DNA of 7,749 bases from Cyanobacteria bacterium UBA3803. Lineage in GTDB: Bacteria; Cyanobacteriota; Vampirovibrionia; Gastranaerophilales; Gastranaerophilaceae. The stretch covers positions 1 to 7,749 of the forward strand of contig DFEL01000182.1 of the NCBI GenBank assembly GCA_002369055.1, read 5' to 3'. The notes under the pieces were generated by a model that was given only the letters and a program-made list of their open reading frames with translations, was not told the origin of the DNA and did no database searches. Position 1 is the stretch's first letter; each line of letters opens with the position of its first letter. The translations under genes and the position numbers were made by a program. Positions 1 to 5,481 of the stretch are shown one piece after another.

Positions 1-1501
1 AATGTTGCATTTCTTCATCTGCATTTTGCATAATGTAATCGCTGTTATTTTGAATAACTTGCATTTGATATTCAGCATCATCAATGTAAGTAATATATTC
101 AGTTGATAAATCAGCTGCGTCATGTCTAACATCTTCCGGCTGTGTTTCATCCGCAGCAACTTCTGTTTGAACAGTTGAGATTGCATCTAAAGTTTCATCT
201 TCAATTTTTTGACGTTCTTCTTCAGGTAAATTTTTATAATATTCATTTGCTTGTTCAGCACTTAATCCGTATTGAGTTCTTAGAGCCTCTATTGTTGCGT
301 CTCTGCCATGAAATTTATTTTCAACAATTGCATTTCCAATTGATGTAGCAACTTCAGGAGACACACCTGCAACTTTTCCTGCTTCTGCTGCCCCACTTAC
401 AACTGAAGCCTGCAATTTAGGATTATCTGCCAAATGAACATTATCCACAACTCCACTTGCAAATGTTGATACATCACTCTTAGTTATGGATTCATCACAG
501 TATTTCTTAACTTCACGTTCTGCAACCTCAGGATCTAAACCATATAAAGTAATGGCTATACCCTTCATTTCTTCAGGACTTTTTCCACTTCTGCGACACA
601 ACGCTCTAAAATCATTTATCACTGCGTTTTTAGCAATTTGTGCAGCTTCCTGTTTTGATTTTCCTTTTTTTATCGCATGTTCATATGCTGCGTCACGAAT
701 ACCTTTTTGGTATTTTAAAGAATATTGTTTCTTTTCATCATCTGATAATTGTGCATATTGTTCAGTAGACAAACCAAAGTATCTTTGCAACCTTTGATCA
801 AAATTTTCACCTTTTTCCGAAAAACCTAATTCACCTGCACGAACACGTCTTTGTGTAGTTCTGCCGTCCGAATGTTCAATAATTAACTCAGTATGAATCT
901 TACCATTTTTGCCACGAACTTCAATATATTTTACGGAAGAAATACCTTCATTTAAATCACTTGCATCTATATTAAGAGGACGACCATCTGCACCAATTAA
1001 TTCTTTACCGTTTTTATCAAAAGCAACAAGTTTACCGTTTACAACACGTATTTCACCTAAATTTTGATTTTTTAAGACATCGTTCAAGGAAACTTGAGGT
1101 ATAGAATCACCTATATTACCATCCTTACGGACAGACGCATGACTTATCTCATCCGATAAAACTAAAGCAGAGTCTTTAACACCGGTAAAACTAACTCCCA
1201 TATCACCATAGATATTACTGCCGGAACCAGACATGGATAATGCTAATGAAGGTTGTGAATTTGATGTACCACTACCAAACAATGATTCATTAGAGCCTGC
1301 TTGCGATGCTGTACTTGCACCAAATAAAGAACCACCTAATTTATTATTTAAATCGCTCAGATTTGCAGTATTCTTAATACCACCCAAATTTAAATCAATT
1401 ATTTGAATGTTACTTCTTTGAGCAGCACTACGCACCTCTGCGTCAGATGCAAATGGCATATTCAATTTTATTCTTGCTTCTGCAAGTGTCATTGTGCTCA
1501 T
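1..1501 (-). CDS. Large unknown protein, C-terminus beyond the window edge
   Basis: An uninterrupted minus-strand reading frame runs from ATG at 1501 to the left edge, giving 500 codons with no stop. I do not recognise the family. The N-terminus (MSTMTLAEAR) is not a signal peptide and I see no membrane helix. Residues 56-100 are a Gly/Ser/Asn-rich low-complexity linker. Residues 147-222 read as beta-rich (several Asn-Gly and Asp-Gly turns). Residues 235-440 are charged and helical. Two segments resemble each other: YFGLSTEQ... near 241-263 and YGLSAEQ... near 411-434, each followed by a Leu and a Glu/Lys run, so the helical part may be built from diverged repeats. The end is acidic and Gln-rich. 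No Shine-Dalgarno site precedes the start; the Met at residue 4 (1492) is an alternative. Codon use matches a real gene. It may be a large surface, cytoskeletal or secreted-effector-like protein, but the sequence does not decide this. Confidence 0.85.
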   Translation of the reverse strand, partial: MSTMTLAEARIKLNMPFASDAEVRSAAQRSNIQIIDLNLGGIKNTANLSDLNNKLGGSLFGASTASQAGSNESLFGSGTSNSQPSLALSMSGSGSNIYGDMGVSFTGVKDSALVLSDEISHASVRKDGNIGDSIPQVSLNDVLKNQNLGEIRVVNGKLVAFDKNGKELIGADGRPLNIDASDLNEGISSVKYIEVRGKNGKIHTELIIEHSDGRTTQRRVRAGELGFSEKGENFDQRLQRYFGLSTEQYAQLSDDEKKQYSLKYQKGIRDAAYEHAIKKGKSKQEAAQIAKNAVINDFRALCRRSGKSPEEMKGIAITLYGLDPEVAEREVKKYCDESITKSDVSTFASGVVDNVHLADNPKLQASVVSGAAEAGKVAGVSPEVATSIGNAIVENKFHGRDATIEALRTQYGLSAEQANEYYKNLPEEERQKIEDETLDAISTVQTEVAADETQPEDVRHDAADLSTEYITYIDDAEYQMQVIQNNSDYIMQNADEEMQH

Positions 1502-1768
1502 AATAATAACCGAAATTTTATATATTTACATGTTTATAAAGTGGTTTTTTGCCTATTTTTTGACCTAATTTTGAACTTGTACAAAAAATTTTTACAAAAA
1601 TTTACAAATCGTCAAAACCATGATTAATACATGATTTCAAACCAACTTTTTCTTTTTTAATCTTACGGTCTATTTACAGATTTGTAAATATTTGTTAAGA
1701 TAAAATCATCTAAAAAGTCAATTTTTTTATCAATGAAAACTTTATATAAATACGAGAGGTATTAAGCA
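1502..1768. promoter_or_regulatory. Divergent intergenic control region
   Basis: These 267 bases separate the minus-strand large gene from the plus-strand 57-residue gene, so they should hold both promoters. The region is very AT-rich. It contains the palindrome TTGTACAA at 1577-1584, two direct copies of TTTACAAA at 1591-1598 and 1601-1608, and the dyad TTTACA-GATT-TGTAAA at 1673-1688. The 10-mer TTTACAAATC (1601-1610) has an exact inverted copy at 1679-1688. TATAAA-like sequences facing the minus gene lie at 1515-1522 and 1533-1538, but none has a clear -35 box. No coding potential stands out. Confidence 0.6.
1673..1701 (+). promoter_or_regulatory. Candidate sigma-70 promoter for the 57-residue gene cluster
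   Basis: TTTACA at 1673-1678 (5 of 6 against TTGACA) is followed after exactly 17 bases by TAAGAT at 1696-1701 (4 of 6 against TATAAT). TG one base upstream of the latter makes an extended -10. Transcription would begin near 1708, leaving a leader of about 60 bases. The dyad TTTACA-GATT-TGTAAA covers the -35 box, a position suited to a repressor. This is read by eye and not tested. Confidence 0.4.
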
Positions 1769-1942
1769 ATGAACGAAAACAAAATTGTTAAATTACAAGT
1801 TTTAGATAAAGTTACAGAAACTCCTGTTGAAGAAAAAACAGTTAAATCATATAATGTTTCAAATCCAATTTACAAAAAAATGTTGGCATTCCACAATGCA
1901 AAAATCGGTGAAAAATTAACAATTTCTGATATTTTGCGTTAA
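1769..1942 (+). CDS. 57-residue protein of unknown function
   Basis: ATG at 1769 is preceded by GAGAGGT (1754-1760) at good spacing, the best ribosome binding site in this half of the window. The frame runs 57 codons to TAA at 1940-1942. The product starts MNENKIVKLQ and ends KLTISDILR. It has no Cys, no signal peptide and no membrane segment. Glu and Lys dominate the first half; the second half (about residues 32-57) looks helical. I do not recognise it. Only 9 bases separate it from the next gene, so the two are probably co-transcribed. The strong binding site, normal codon use and operon position argue that it is real despite its size. It could be a small regulator or an accessory subunit; nothing in the sequence chooses between these. 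Confidence 0.7.
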   Translation: MNENKIVKLQVLDKVTETPVEEKTVKSYNVSNPIYKKMLAFHNAKIGEKLTISDILR

Positions 1943-1951
1943 TATTTATGT

Positions 1952-2470
1952 ATGTCATACATTAAAAGTAAAATATTTTTGAGTTTATCAAAAGCTCAAA
2001 AATCTGCTTTGTGTAATTATTTAAGGGCTTTAGTAAAAAAAAGTCCTAATTTTAGTGTGAATGAAATTTTACAAAATTTTATTGATGACGAAGAATATTA
2101 TTTTAAGATAAACAATCCACATTTTGAATTTTTGCAAGAATTTATTTTTAATGATGAATTTAAACAAGAAACTCTTTTATTTATTAATGAATGCAAAAAA
2201 TATTATGATTATAAAGAAAGCCAAAAGCCTTTAATTGAAGCACAAAAACAGTTTGAAAAAGAAAAAAGAAACTTTTTAAAGCAAGTAAAAATGTCAAAAG
2301 AGGCTCCAACAAAACAACAACTTTATTATTATGACAGTTTGTGCAAAAAATATAATATAGAAAAACAAGATACGGATAATTTGTCAAAATTAGATTTAAA
2401 AAATATGATAAGTGAGATTTTAGATGAGTATTCAAGAAATAGTGAAAATATTAACATCTGCAGGGATTGA
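1952..2470 (+). CDS. 172-residue protein with DUF3072-like C-terminal module
   Basis: ATG at 1952 lies 9 bases after the preceding stop, with no clear Shine-Dalgarno site, so translation may be coupled. The product is soluble, highly charged and predicted helical. Residues 1-85 are a Lys/Phe/Tyr-rich helical region with no motif I know. Residues 88-115 (KESQKPLIEAQKQFEKEK...) look like a short coiled coil. Residues 118-158 fit a small helical module, (T)xKQxxYxxxLxKKxxI followed by LSKxDxxxxIxEIL, which I know from DUF3072 and from the ends of some phage and single-strand-DNA-associated proteins. The match is by memory of the pattern and the function remains unknown. The last 15 codons overlap the start of prmC in another frame, which ties expression of the two genes together. 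Confidence 0.75.
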   Translation: MSYIKSKIFLSLSKAQKSALCNYLRALVKKSPNFSVNEILQNFIDDEEYYFKINNPHFEFLQEFIFNDEFKQETLLFINECKKYYDYKESQKPLIEAQKQFEKEKRNFLKQVKMSKEAPTKQQLYYYDSLCKKYNIEKQDTDNLSKLDLKNMISEILDEYSRNSENINICRD

Positions 2471-3260
2471 AGAAAACGAAGCAAATGCGGAAGTTAAATT
2501 GTTAATAGAAAAATTTTGTAACTTAACTGCTGTTGATATAATTATGGGTAAAAAACTCGATGAGAGTAAACTAAATATTGTTCGTGAAAAAGCACATGAA
2601 AGAGCAAGAACTCGAAAACCCATTCAACACATACTCGGTTACGGATATTTTATGGGTGAGAAATTTGAAGTTACAAAAGACACACTTATCCCCAGAGATG
2701 AAACCGAAATTTTAGTCAGAAAAGCCGTTGATATAATTAATAAAAACAATTATAAACTTGCTCTTGATGTAGGAACAGGAACAGGATGTATTGCTTGCAT
2801 GGTAGCAAATTACAGTCTGTCACAGGTAATCGGGCTTGATATATCGTCAGATGCTCTGCAAATTGCTTTAAATAACGCTTCAAGATTAAATTTATACAAC
2901 AAAGCAATTTTTAGAAAATCCGATATTTTTTCAAATGTCAGAGAAAACGAAAAATTTGACATAATTATTTCAAATCCGCCATACATACCGATAAAAGAAA
3001 AAGCAAATATCCAAAAAGAAGTTTCTTTTGACCCTGATTTGGCACTTTATACTAATGACGAAAAAGGGTTAGAATTTTATGAAAAAATTTCAAAAGAAGC
3101 CTACAAAGTTTTAAATCCTAAAGGACATATTGCATTTGAGATTGGATTAGGACAATGTGAAGATGTCAAAAACATTTTAAAAAATAACGGATTTGAAAAT
3201 ATTGAAGTAGAAAAAGATTTGGCGGGAATAGAAAGAGTAATTTCTGCACAATTATCTTAG
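2424..3260 (+). CDS. prmC: Peptide chain release factor N5-glutamine methyltransferase PrmC
   Basis: PrmC uses S-adenosylmethionine to methylate the Gln of the GGQ motif in release factors RF1 and RF2, which speeds translation termination. The 278 residues match the usual family length. The N-terminal helical domain that grips the release factor spans about residues 1-80 and includes the conserved PIQHILGYGYFMG (66-78). IPRDETE lies at 89-95. The Rossmann methyltransferase fold follows, with motif I DVGTGTGCIA (115-124), the acidic residue D139 in IGLDIS, and the catalytic NPPYIP (184-189). Together these separate PrmC from other methyltransferases. AGTGAG at 2411-2416 is a weak ribosome site for ATG 2424. 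The start overlaps the previous gene by 47 bases; GTG at 2442 would shorten the overlap to 29. The stop overlaps the convergent regulator gene by 4 bases, with no room for a terminator between them. Confidence 0.95.
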   Translation: MSIQEIVKILTSAGIEENEANAEVKLLIEKFCNLTAVDIIMGKKLDESKLNIVREKAHERARTRKPIQHILGYGYFMGEKFEVTKDTLIPRDETEILVRKAVDIINKNNYKLALDVGTGTGCIACMVANYSLSQVIGLDISSDALQIALNNASRLNLYNKAIFRKSDIFSNVRENEKFDIIISNPPYIPIKEKANIQKEVSFDPDLALYTNDEKGLEFYEKISKEAYKVLNPKGHIAFEIGLGQCEDVKNILKNNGFENIEVEKDLAGIERVISAQLS

Positions 3261-3748
3261 TTACAACATCCGCCTCGACAACCACCTTTGCAACTTCCGC
3301 ATTTGCTTGTAATCTTTTGAGTTTTTGCGTATTCCTGCATATTTTTTATCCATTTTTGATTTTCACAACTACAAATTTGCATAAAATTCAAAAATCTTAC
3401 AAACCTGTCTATTGCAATTTCCGGAATTGTATATTCAAATTTGTCTGCAATTTCATCCGTTTCTTCTTCATTTATGGCAAGCACATATTTTAAAAAATTA
3501 CAAATTATTTGATGCCTTTTTAATTGTAAATTTGCAGTTTGGGCACCAAGTAAAGTCAAAGTTATCTGTCCGTAACGTTCATATTCAATATAGCCCTTTT
3601 TTTCAAGAAGTTTTAAAGCTTCAGATACTGATGAACGACCAACATTCAACATTTTTGATAAATCTTTTGCATGAACATTTCCTGAGTCTTCAATGCTTTT
3701 ATATATGAATTTCAGATACTTCATTAGTGATGGAGTTAAACCATTCAT
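3257..3748 (-). CDS. DtxR/MntR-family metalloregulator-like protein with Cys-rich tail
   Basis: DtxR/MntR proteins are cytosolic homodimeric repressors that bind operators when Fe(II) or Mn(II) is present. Residues 5-70 form the winged helix (SLMKYLKFIYKSIE, then HAKDLSKMLNVGRSSVSEALKLLEKKGYI, then the wing ending TLTLLG). Residues 75-125 form the dimerisation part (KRHQIICNFLKYVL... DKFEYTIPE). Against B. subtilis MntR, the positions of metal ligands D8 and E11 appear to be Lys here, and the His of the Glu-His pair is Tyr106. The His of RH (residue 79) and E105 remain. Residues 150-162 form a tail with Cys at 150, 153, 157, 161 and 162; C126 and C128 add a CxC. This suggests sensing through thiols, Fe-S or another metal (inference). 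AAAGGAAA (3753-3760) is a good ribosome site. At 163 residues there is no SH3-like third domain, as in MntR. Confidence 0.85.
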   Translation of the reverse strand: MNGLTPSLMKYLKFIYKSIEDSGNVHAKDLSKMLNVGRSSVSEALKLLEKKGYIEYERYGQITLTLLGAQTANLQLKRHQIICNFLKYVLAINEEETDEIADKFEYTIPEIAIDRFVRFLNFMQICSCENQKWIKNMQEYAKTQKITSKCGSCKGGCRGGCCN

Positions 3749-3841
3749 AAAATTTCCTTTCTTGATTTAAAAATATGTTTGTGTGTCAATATTGAATATA
3801 TGTTATGGTATACCGAACATTTTTATAAGTAAAGGATTATA
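3749..3841. promoter_or_regulatory. Divergent promoter region with two palindromes
   Basis: This 93-base gap separates the regulator (minus) from mnmA (plus). TCAATATTGA (3786-3795) and GGTATACC (3807-3814) are perfect palindromes whose centres lie 20 bp apart, about two helical turns. A minus-strand TTGACA (3784-3789) touches the first and could be the regulator's -35, although no good -10 follows at 17 bases. TGTTATGGT (3801-3809) is a possible extended -10 for mnmA and overlaps the second palindrome. ATGTT and AACAT arms flank that palindrome, offset by one base. The arrangement suits autoregulation by the adjacent DtxR-like protein, but this is inference. Confidence 0.45.
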
Positions 3842-4936
3842 ATGAAAATATTAGTAGGAATTTCAGGCGGTGTAGACTCCGCAGTTGCCGCATATCTATT
3901 AAAACAACAAGGACACGAAGTTATTGGTGCAACAATGTCCATTTGGGGCAAAAACGGTGTTCAGAAAAAAATTCAAGAAAAAATGAATAAATTAAAAACA
4001 AAATCAACTCATGGTGCTTGTTACGGCCCTGATGAAAAAGAAGACATTGAAGCAGGAAAAAAGATTTGTGAACAACTTGGAATTCCTTATCACGTTTTTG
4101 ATTGTGCAGAGCAATACGAAGCAATTGTTTTGGAAAACTTTAAAAAGGAATATTTGCAAGGCAGAACTCCAAATCCTTGTATTTGGTGCAACAGTTTAAT
4201 CAAATTTGATGTTTTACCCAAAATTGCGAAAATGAATGGCATAGAATTTGACAAATTTGCGACAGGACATTATGCAAAAATTGAAGAAAAAGACGGAAGA
4301 TATTATTTAAAAAGAGGTTCAAATTTAAAGAAAGACCAATCATATTTTTTATACAGACTTAAGCAAGAACAGCTAAAAAATATTATTCTGCCGCTTGGAG
4401 AATATACAAAAGAAGAAATAAGAGAAATTGCTAAAAATGCAGGTATTCCTGTTCACGATAAGCCTGATAGTCAAGATTTTTACGAAGGTGATTACAACGA
4501 GTTGCTTGAAGTTCAAGATAAAATCGGAAATATTGTTGACAAGTCCGGAAAAATTTTAGGAACACACAACGGAATTTGGAATTACACGATAGGTCAAAGA
4601 AAGGGACTTGGTGTATCATCAACAGAAGCCCTTTATGTAATTGAATTACGTAAAGACACAAACGAAGTTGTTGTCGGATTTAAAGATGAAACAATGAAAG
4701 ATGAACTTATTGCGACAAAATTAAATTGGATAGCCTTTGATAACATGCCGAAAGGTTTGGAATGTAAGGCAAAAATTCGTTCAACACAAGATTTAACACC
4801 TGTTAAAGTTACATTTTCAGATAACAATAGTGTAAAAGTACATTTTGAAAACATGCAAAAATCAATTGCGATAGGACAATCAATTGTATTTTATGATAAT
4901 GATATTGTAATTGGCGGTGGCATTATTGATGCATAA
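3842..4936 (+). CDS. mnmA: tRNA-specific 2-thiouridylase MnmA
   Basis: MnmA thiolates U34 in the anticodons of tRNA-Lys, -Glu and -Gln, adenylating the base with ATP before sulfur transfer. The 364 residues are the usual length. The ATP-pyrophosphatase P-loop is SGGVDS (8-13). Other landmarks are GRTPNPCIWCN (107-117), TGHYA (141-145), DQSYFLY (165-171), HDKPDSQDF (205-213) and TIGQRKGL (249-256); the C-terminal beta domain ends with IGGGIID. AAAGGA (3831-3836) supports the ATG at 3842. Aligning KPDSQDFYE with E. coli KKDSTGICF places Tyr214 where the second catalytic cysteine (Cys199) belongs. The protein keeps a CxxC pair, C113 and C116, plus C60 in HGACYG. C113/C116 with C60 could hold an Fe-S cluster in place of the persulfide/disulfide route; this is inference from the residues. 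The gene diverges from the metalloregulator and stands alone. Confidence 0.95.
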   Translation: MKILVGISGGVDSAVAAYLLKQQGHEVIGATMSIWGKNGVQKKIQEKMNKLKTKSTHGACYGPDEKEDIEAGKKICEQLGIPYHVFDCAEQYEAIVLENFKKEYLQGRTPNPCIWCNSLIKFDVLPKIAKMNGIEFDKFATGHYAKIEEKDGRYYLKRGSNLKKDQSYFLYRLKQEQLKNIILPLGEYTKEEIREIAKNAGIPVHDKPDSQDFYEGDYNELLEVQDKIGNIVDKSGKILGTHNGIWNYTIGQRKGLGVSSTEALYVIELRKDTNEVVVGFKDETMKDELIATKLNWIAFDNMPKGLECKAKIRSTQDLTPVKVTFSDNNSVKVHFENMQKSIAIGQSIVFYDNDIVIGGGIIDA

Positions 4937-4962
4937 ATAAAACAAATATATTACATTTGTAT

Positions 4963-5007
4963 ATGCAACATTTTATAATAAATGTTGTGTAACATAATTA
5001 TTTTTTT
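4963..5007 (+). terminator. Possible weak terminator after mnmA
   Basis: CAACATTT (4966-4973) and AAATGTTG (4980-4987) form a perfect 8-bp stem around a 6-base loop, extendable by two G-T wobbles and one A-T pair to 4963 and 4990. A run of seven T follows at 5001-5007, but it starts 13 bases after the stem, farther than in a standard intrinsic terminator. The stem is AT-rich and the call is tentative. Confidence 0.35.
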
Positions 5008-5008
5008 A

Positions 5009-5042
5009 TACCACATTTCTTTGACCGCAAAGAAACGTGGTA
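5009..5042. repeat. Hairpin A of the element
   Basis: TACCACATTTCTTTG (5009-5023) pairs with 5028-5042 around the loop ACCG, giving 14 pairs and a single A/C mismatch. The 9-mer CAAAGAAAC from the right arm (5028-5036) recurs directly at 5043-5051, just outside the stem. Confidence 0.8.
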
Positions 5043-5074
5043 CAAAGAAACTCCTGCCCTGTACTTCATTCGCT

Positions 5075-5171
5075 CATAATTTGTAAATGTTCTGTATCAA
5101 GTCCGCAAACTCACACAAAATGTTGTTGTTCAGACAATGCGGACTAATTGTCACAGAACATAACAATTATG
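5075..5171. repeat. Hairpin B of the element (interrupted long stem)
   Basis: Three perfectly paired blocks are nested in order. CATAATT (5075-5081) pairs with AATTATG (5165-5171), ATGTTCTGT (5087-5095) with ACAGAACAT (5153-5161), and AGTCCGCA (5100-5107) with TGCGGACT (5138-5145). Short internal loops separate them and the terminal loop is about 30 bases. That order is what a folded or once-palindromic element would keep. Confidence 0.75.
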
Positions 5172-5200
5172 GCTCATTTCGCAAAGGGCGATTTTTGTTG

Positions 5201-5323
5201 CGACCCTATTGTAATGAATAATTTTCACTTAATGAAACAACTGCAAGCAAGCATTGTTTGAACGTAGTGAGTTTGCTTGCTCAAGTTGAATTTAGTGAAA
5301 ATTAATGAATGGAAATCGGGTCG
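5201..5323. repeat. Hairpin C of the element (interrupted long stem)
   Basis: Nested paired blocks run from CGACCC (5201-5206) with GGGTCG (5318-5323), through AATTTTCACT (5220-5229) with AGTGAAAATT (5294-5303) and CAACT (5238-5242) with AGTTG (5284-5288), to GCAAGCAA (5243-5250) with TTGCTTGC (5273-5280). The terminal loop includes GAACGTAGTGAG. The outer arms carry small loops and bulges. Confidence 0.75.
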
Positions 5324-5333
5324 TGGCTTTTGT

Positions 5334-5375
5334 GAAACTTTTGCCACCAAAAGTTTCCTCTGTCCGAGCAGGACA
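5334..5375. repeat. Hairpins D and E at the right end of the element
   Basis: GAAACTTTTG (5334-5343) and CAAAAGTTTC (5348-5357) form a perfect 10-bp stem with the loop CCAC. TGTCC (5361-5365) and GGACA (5371-5375) form a small stem around GAGCA. No T-run follows, so neither looks like an intrinsic terminator. D resembles hairpin A in plan: an A/T-rich arm, a G-C closing pair and a C-rich 4-base loop. Confidence 0.75.
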
Positions 5376-5481
5376 AGTTAAATTTTACATAAAAAATAAA
5401 AATTATATGCAACATTAATTATAAATTGTTATTTTATAAAATATAGACAATATGTAATATTTTTTATTGTAAAATACATTT

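Larger units (their letters stand above)
5009..5375. repeat. Multi-hairpin non-coding element
   Basis: About 370 bases between mnmA and the membrane-protein gene are organised as five successive inverted repeats with short gaps. They comprise a 15-position stem (5009-5042), a long interrupted stem (5075-5171), a second long interrupted stem (5201-5323), a perfect 10-bp stem (5334-5357) and a 5-bp stem (5361-5375). The stretch looks richer in GC than its flanks. I see no reading frame with gene-like codon use. TCCTGC at 5053-5058 and GCAGGA at 5368-5373 are inverted near the two ends. It may be a composite MITE or REP-like repeat, or a structured RNA. The folding is read directly from the sequence; the function is unknown. 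Confidence 0.7.
4961..5416. repeat. 12-base direct repeat ATATGCAACATT bracketing the hairpin element
   Basis: ATATGCAACATT occurs exactly at 4961-4972 and at 5405-5416, on either side of the hairpin-rich stretch. After each copy comes a similar AT-rich sequence with ATAA and TGTT elements, so the similarity extends loosely beyond the exact match. It could be a target-site duplication, a duplicated control site, or chance in AT-rich DNA. Confidence 0.5.

Noticed and set aside
142..797. Plus-strand open frames at 142-348 and 486-797
   Set aside because: They lie opposite the long minus-strand gene that runs without a stop across the same bases, and their Phe/Leu/Cys-rich products look like antisense shadows.
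1403..1627. Plus-strand open frame of 74 codons
   Set aside because: It runs from inside the minus-strand gene across the divergent control region, has no ribosome site, and its product looks random.
2184..2623. Minus-strand open frames at 2184-2435 and 2432-2623
   Set aside because: Both are antisense to the 172-residue gene and prmC and show no domain or ribosome site.
4469..4489. Sequencing error as the cause of Tyr214 in MnmA
   Set aside because: The whole SQDFYEGDY segment differs from the classical ICF context, not a single base, and the reading frame is intact, so a variant subfamily is more likely.
3921..4854. Several short open frames on both strands inside mnmA
   Set aside because: All are out-of-frame or antisense readings of the clearly conserved MnmA sequence.
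5334..5357. Hairpin D as an intrinsic terminator
   Set aside because: The stem is perfect, but it is followed by CTCTGTCC with no T-run on the plus strand.
5009..5375. CRISPR array
   Set aside because: The repeats are inverted and of different sequence and length; there are no regularly spaced direct repeats and no cas genes.
5431..5442. Palindrome ATTTTATAAAAT upstream of the membrane-protein gene
   Set aside because: It is perfect over 12 bases but made only of A and T in a region of that composition, so it carries little weight as an operator.
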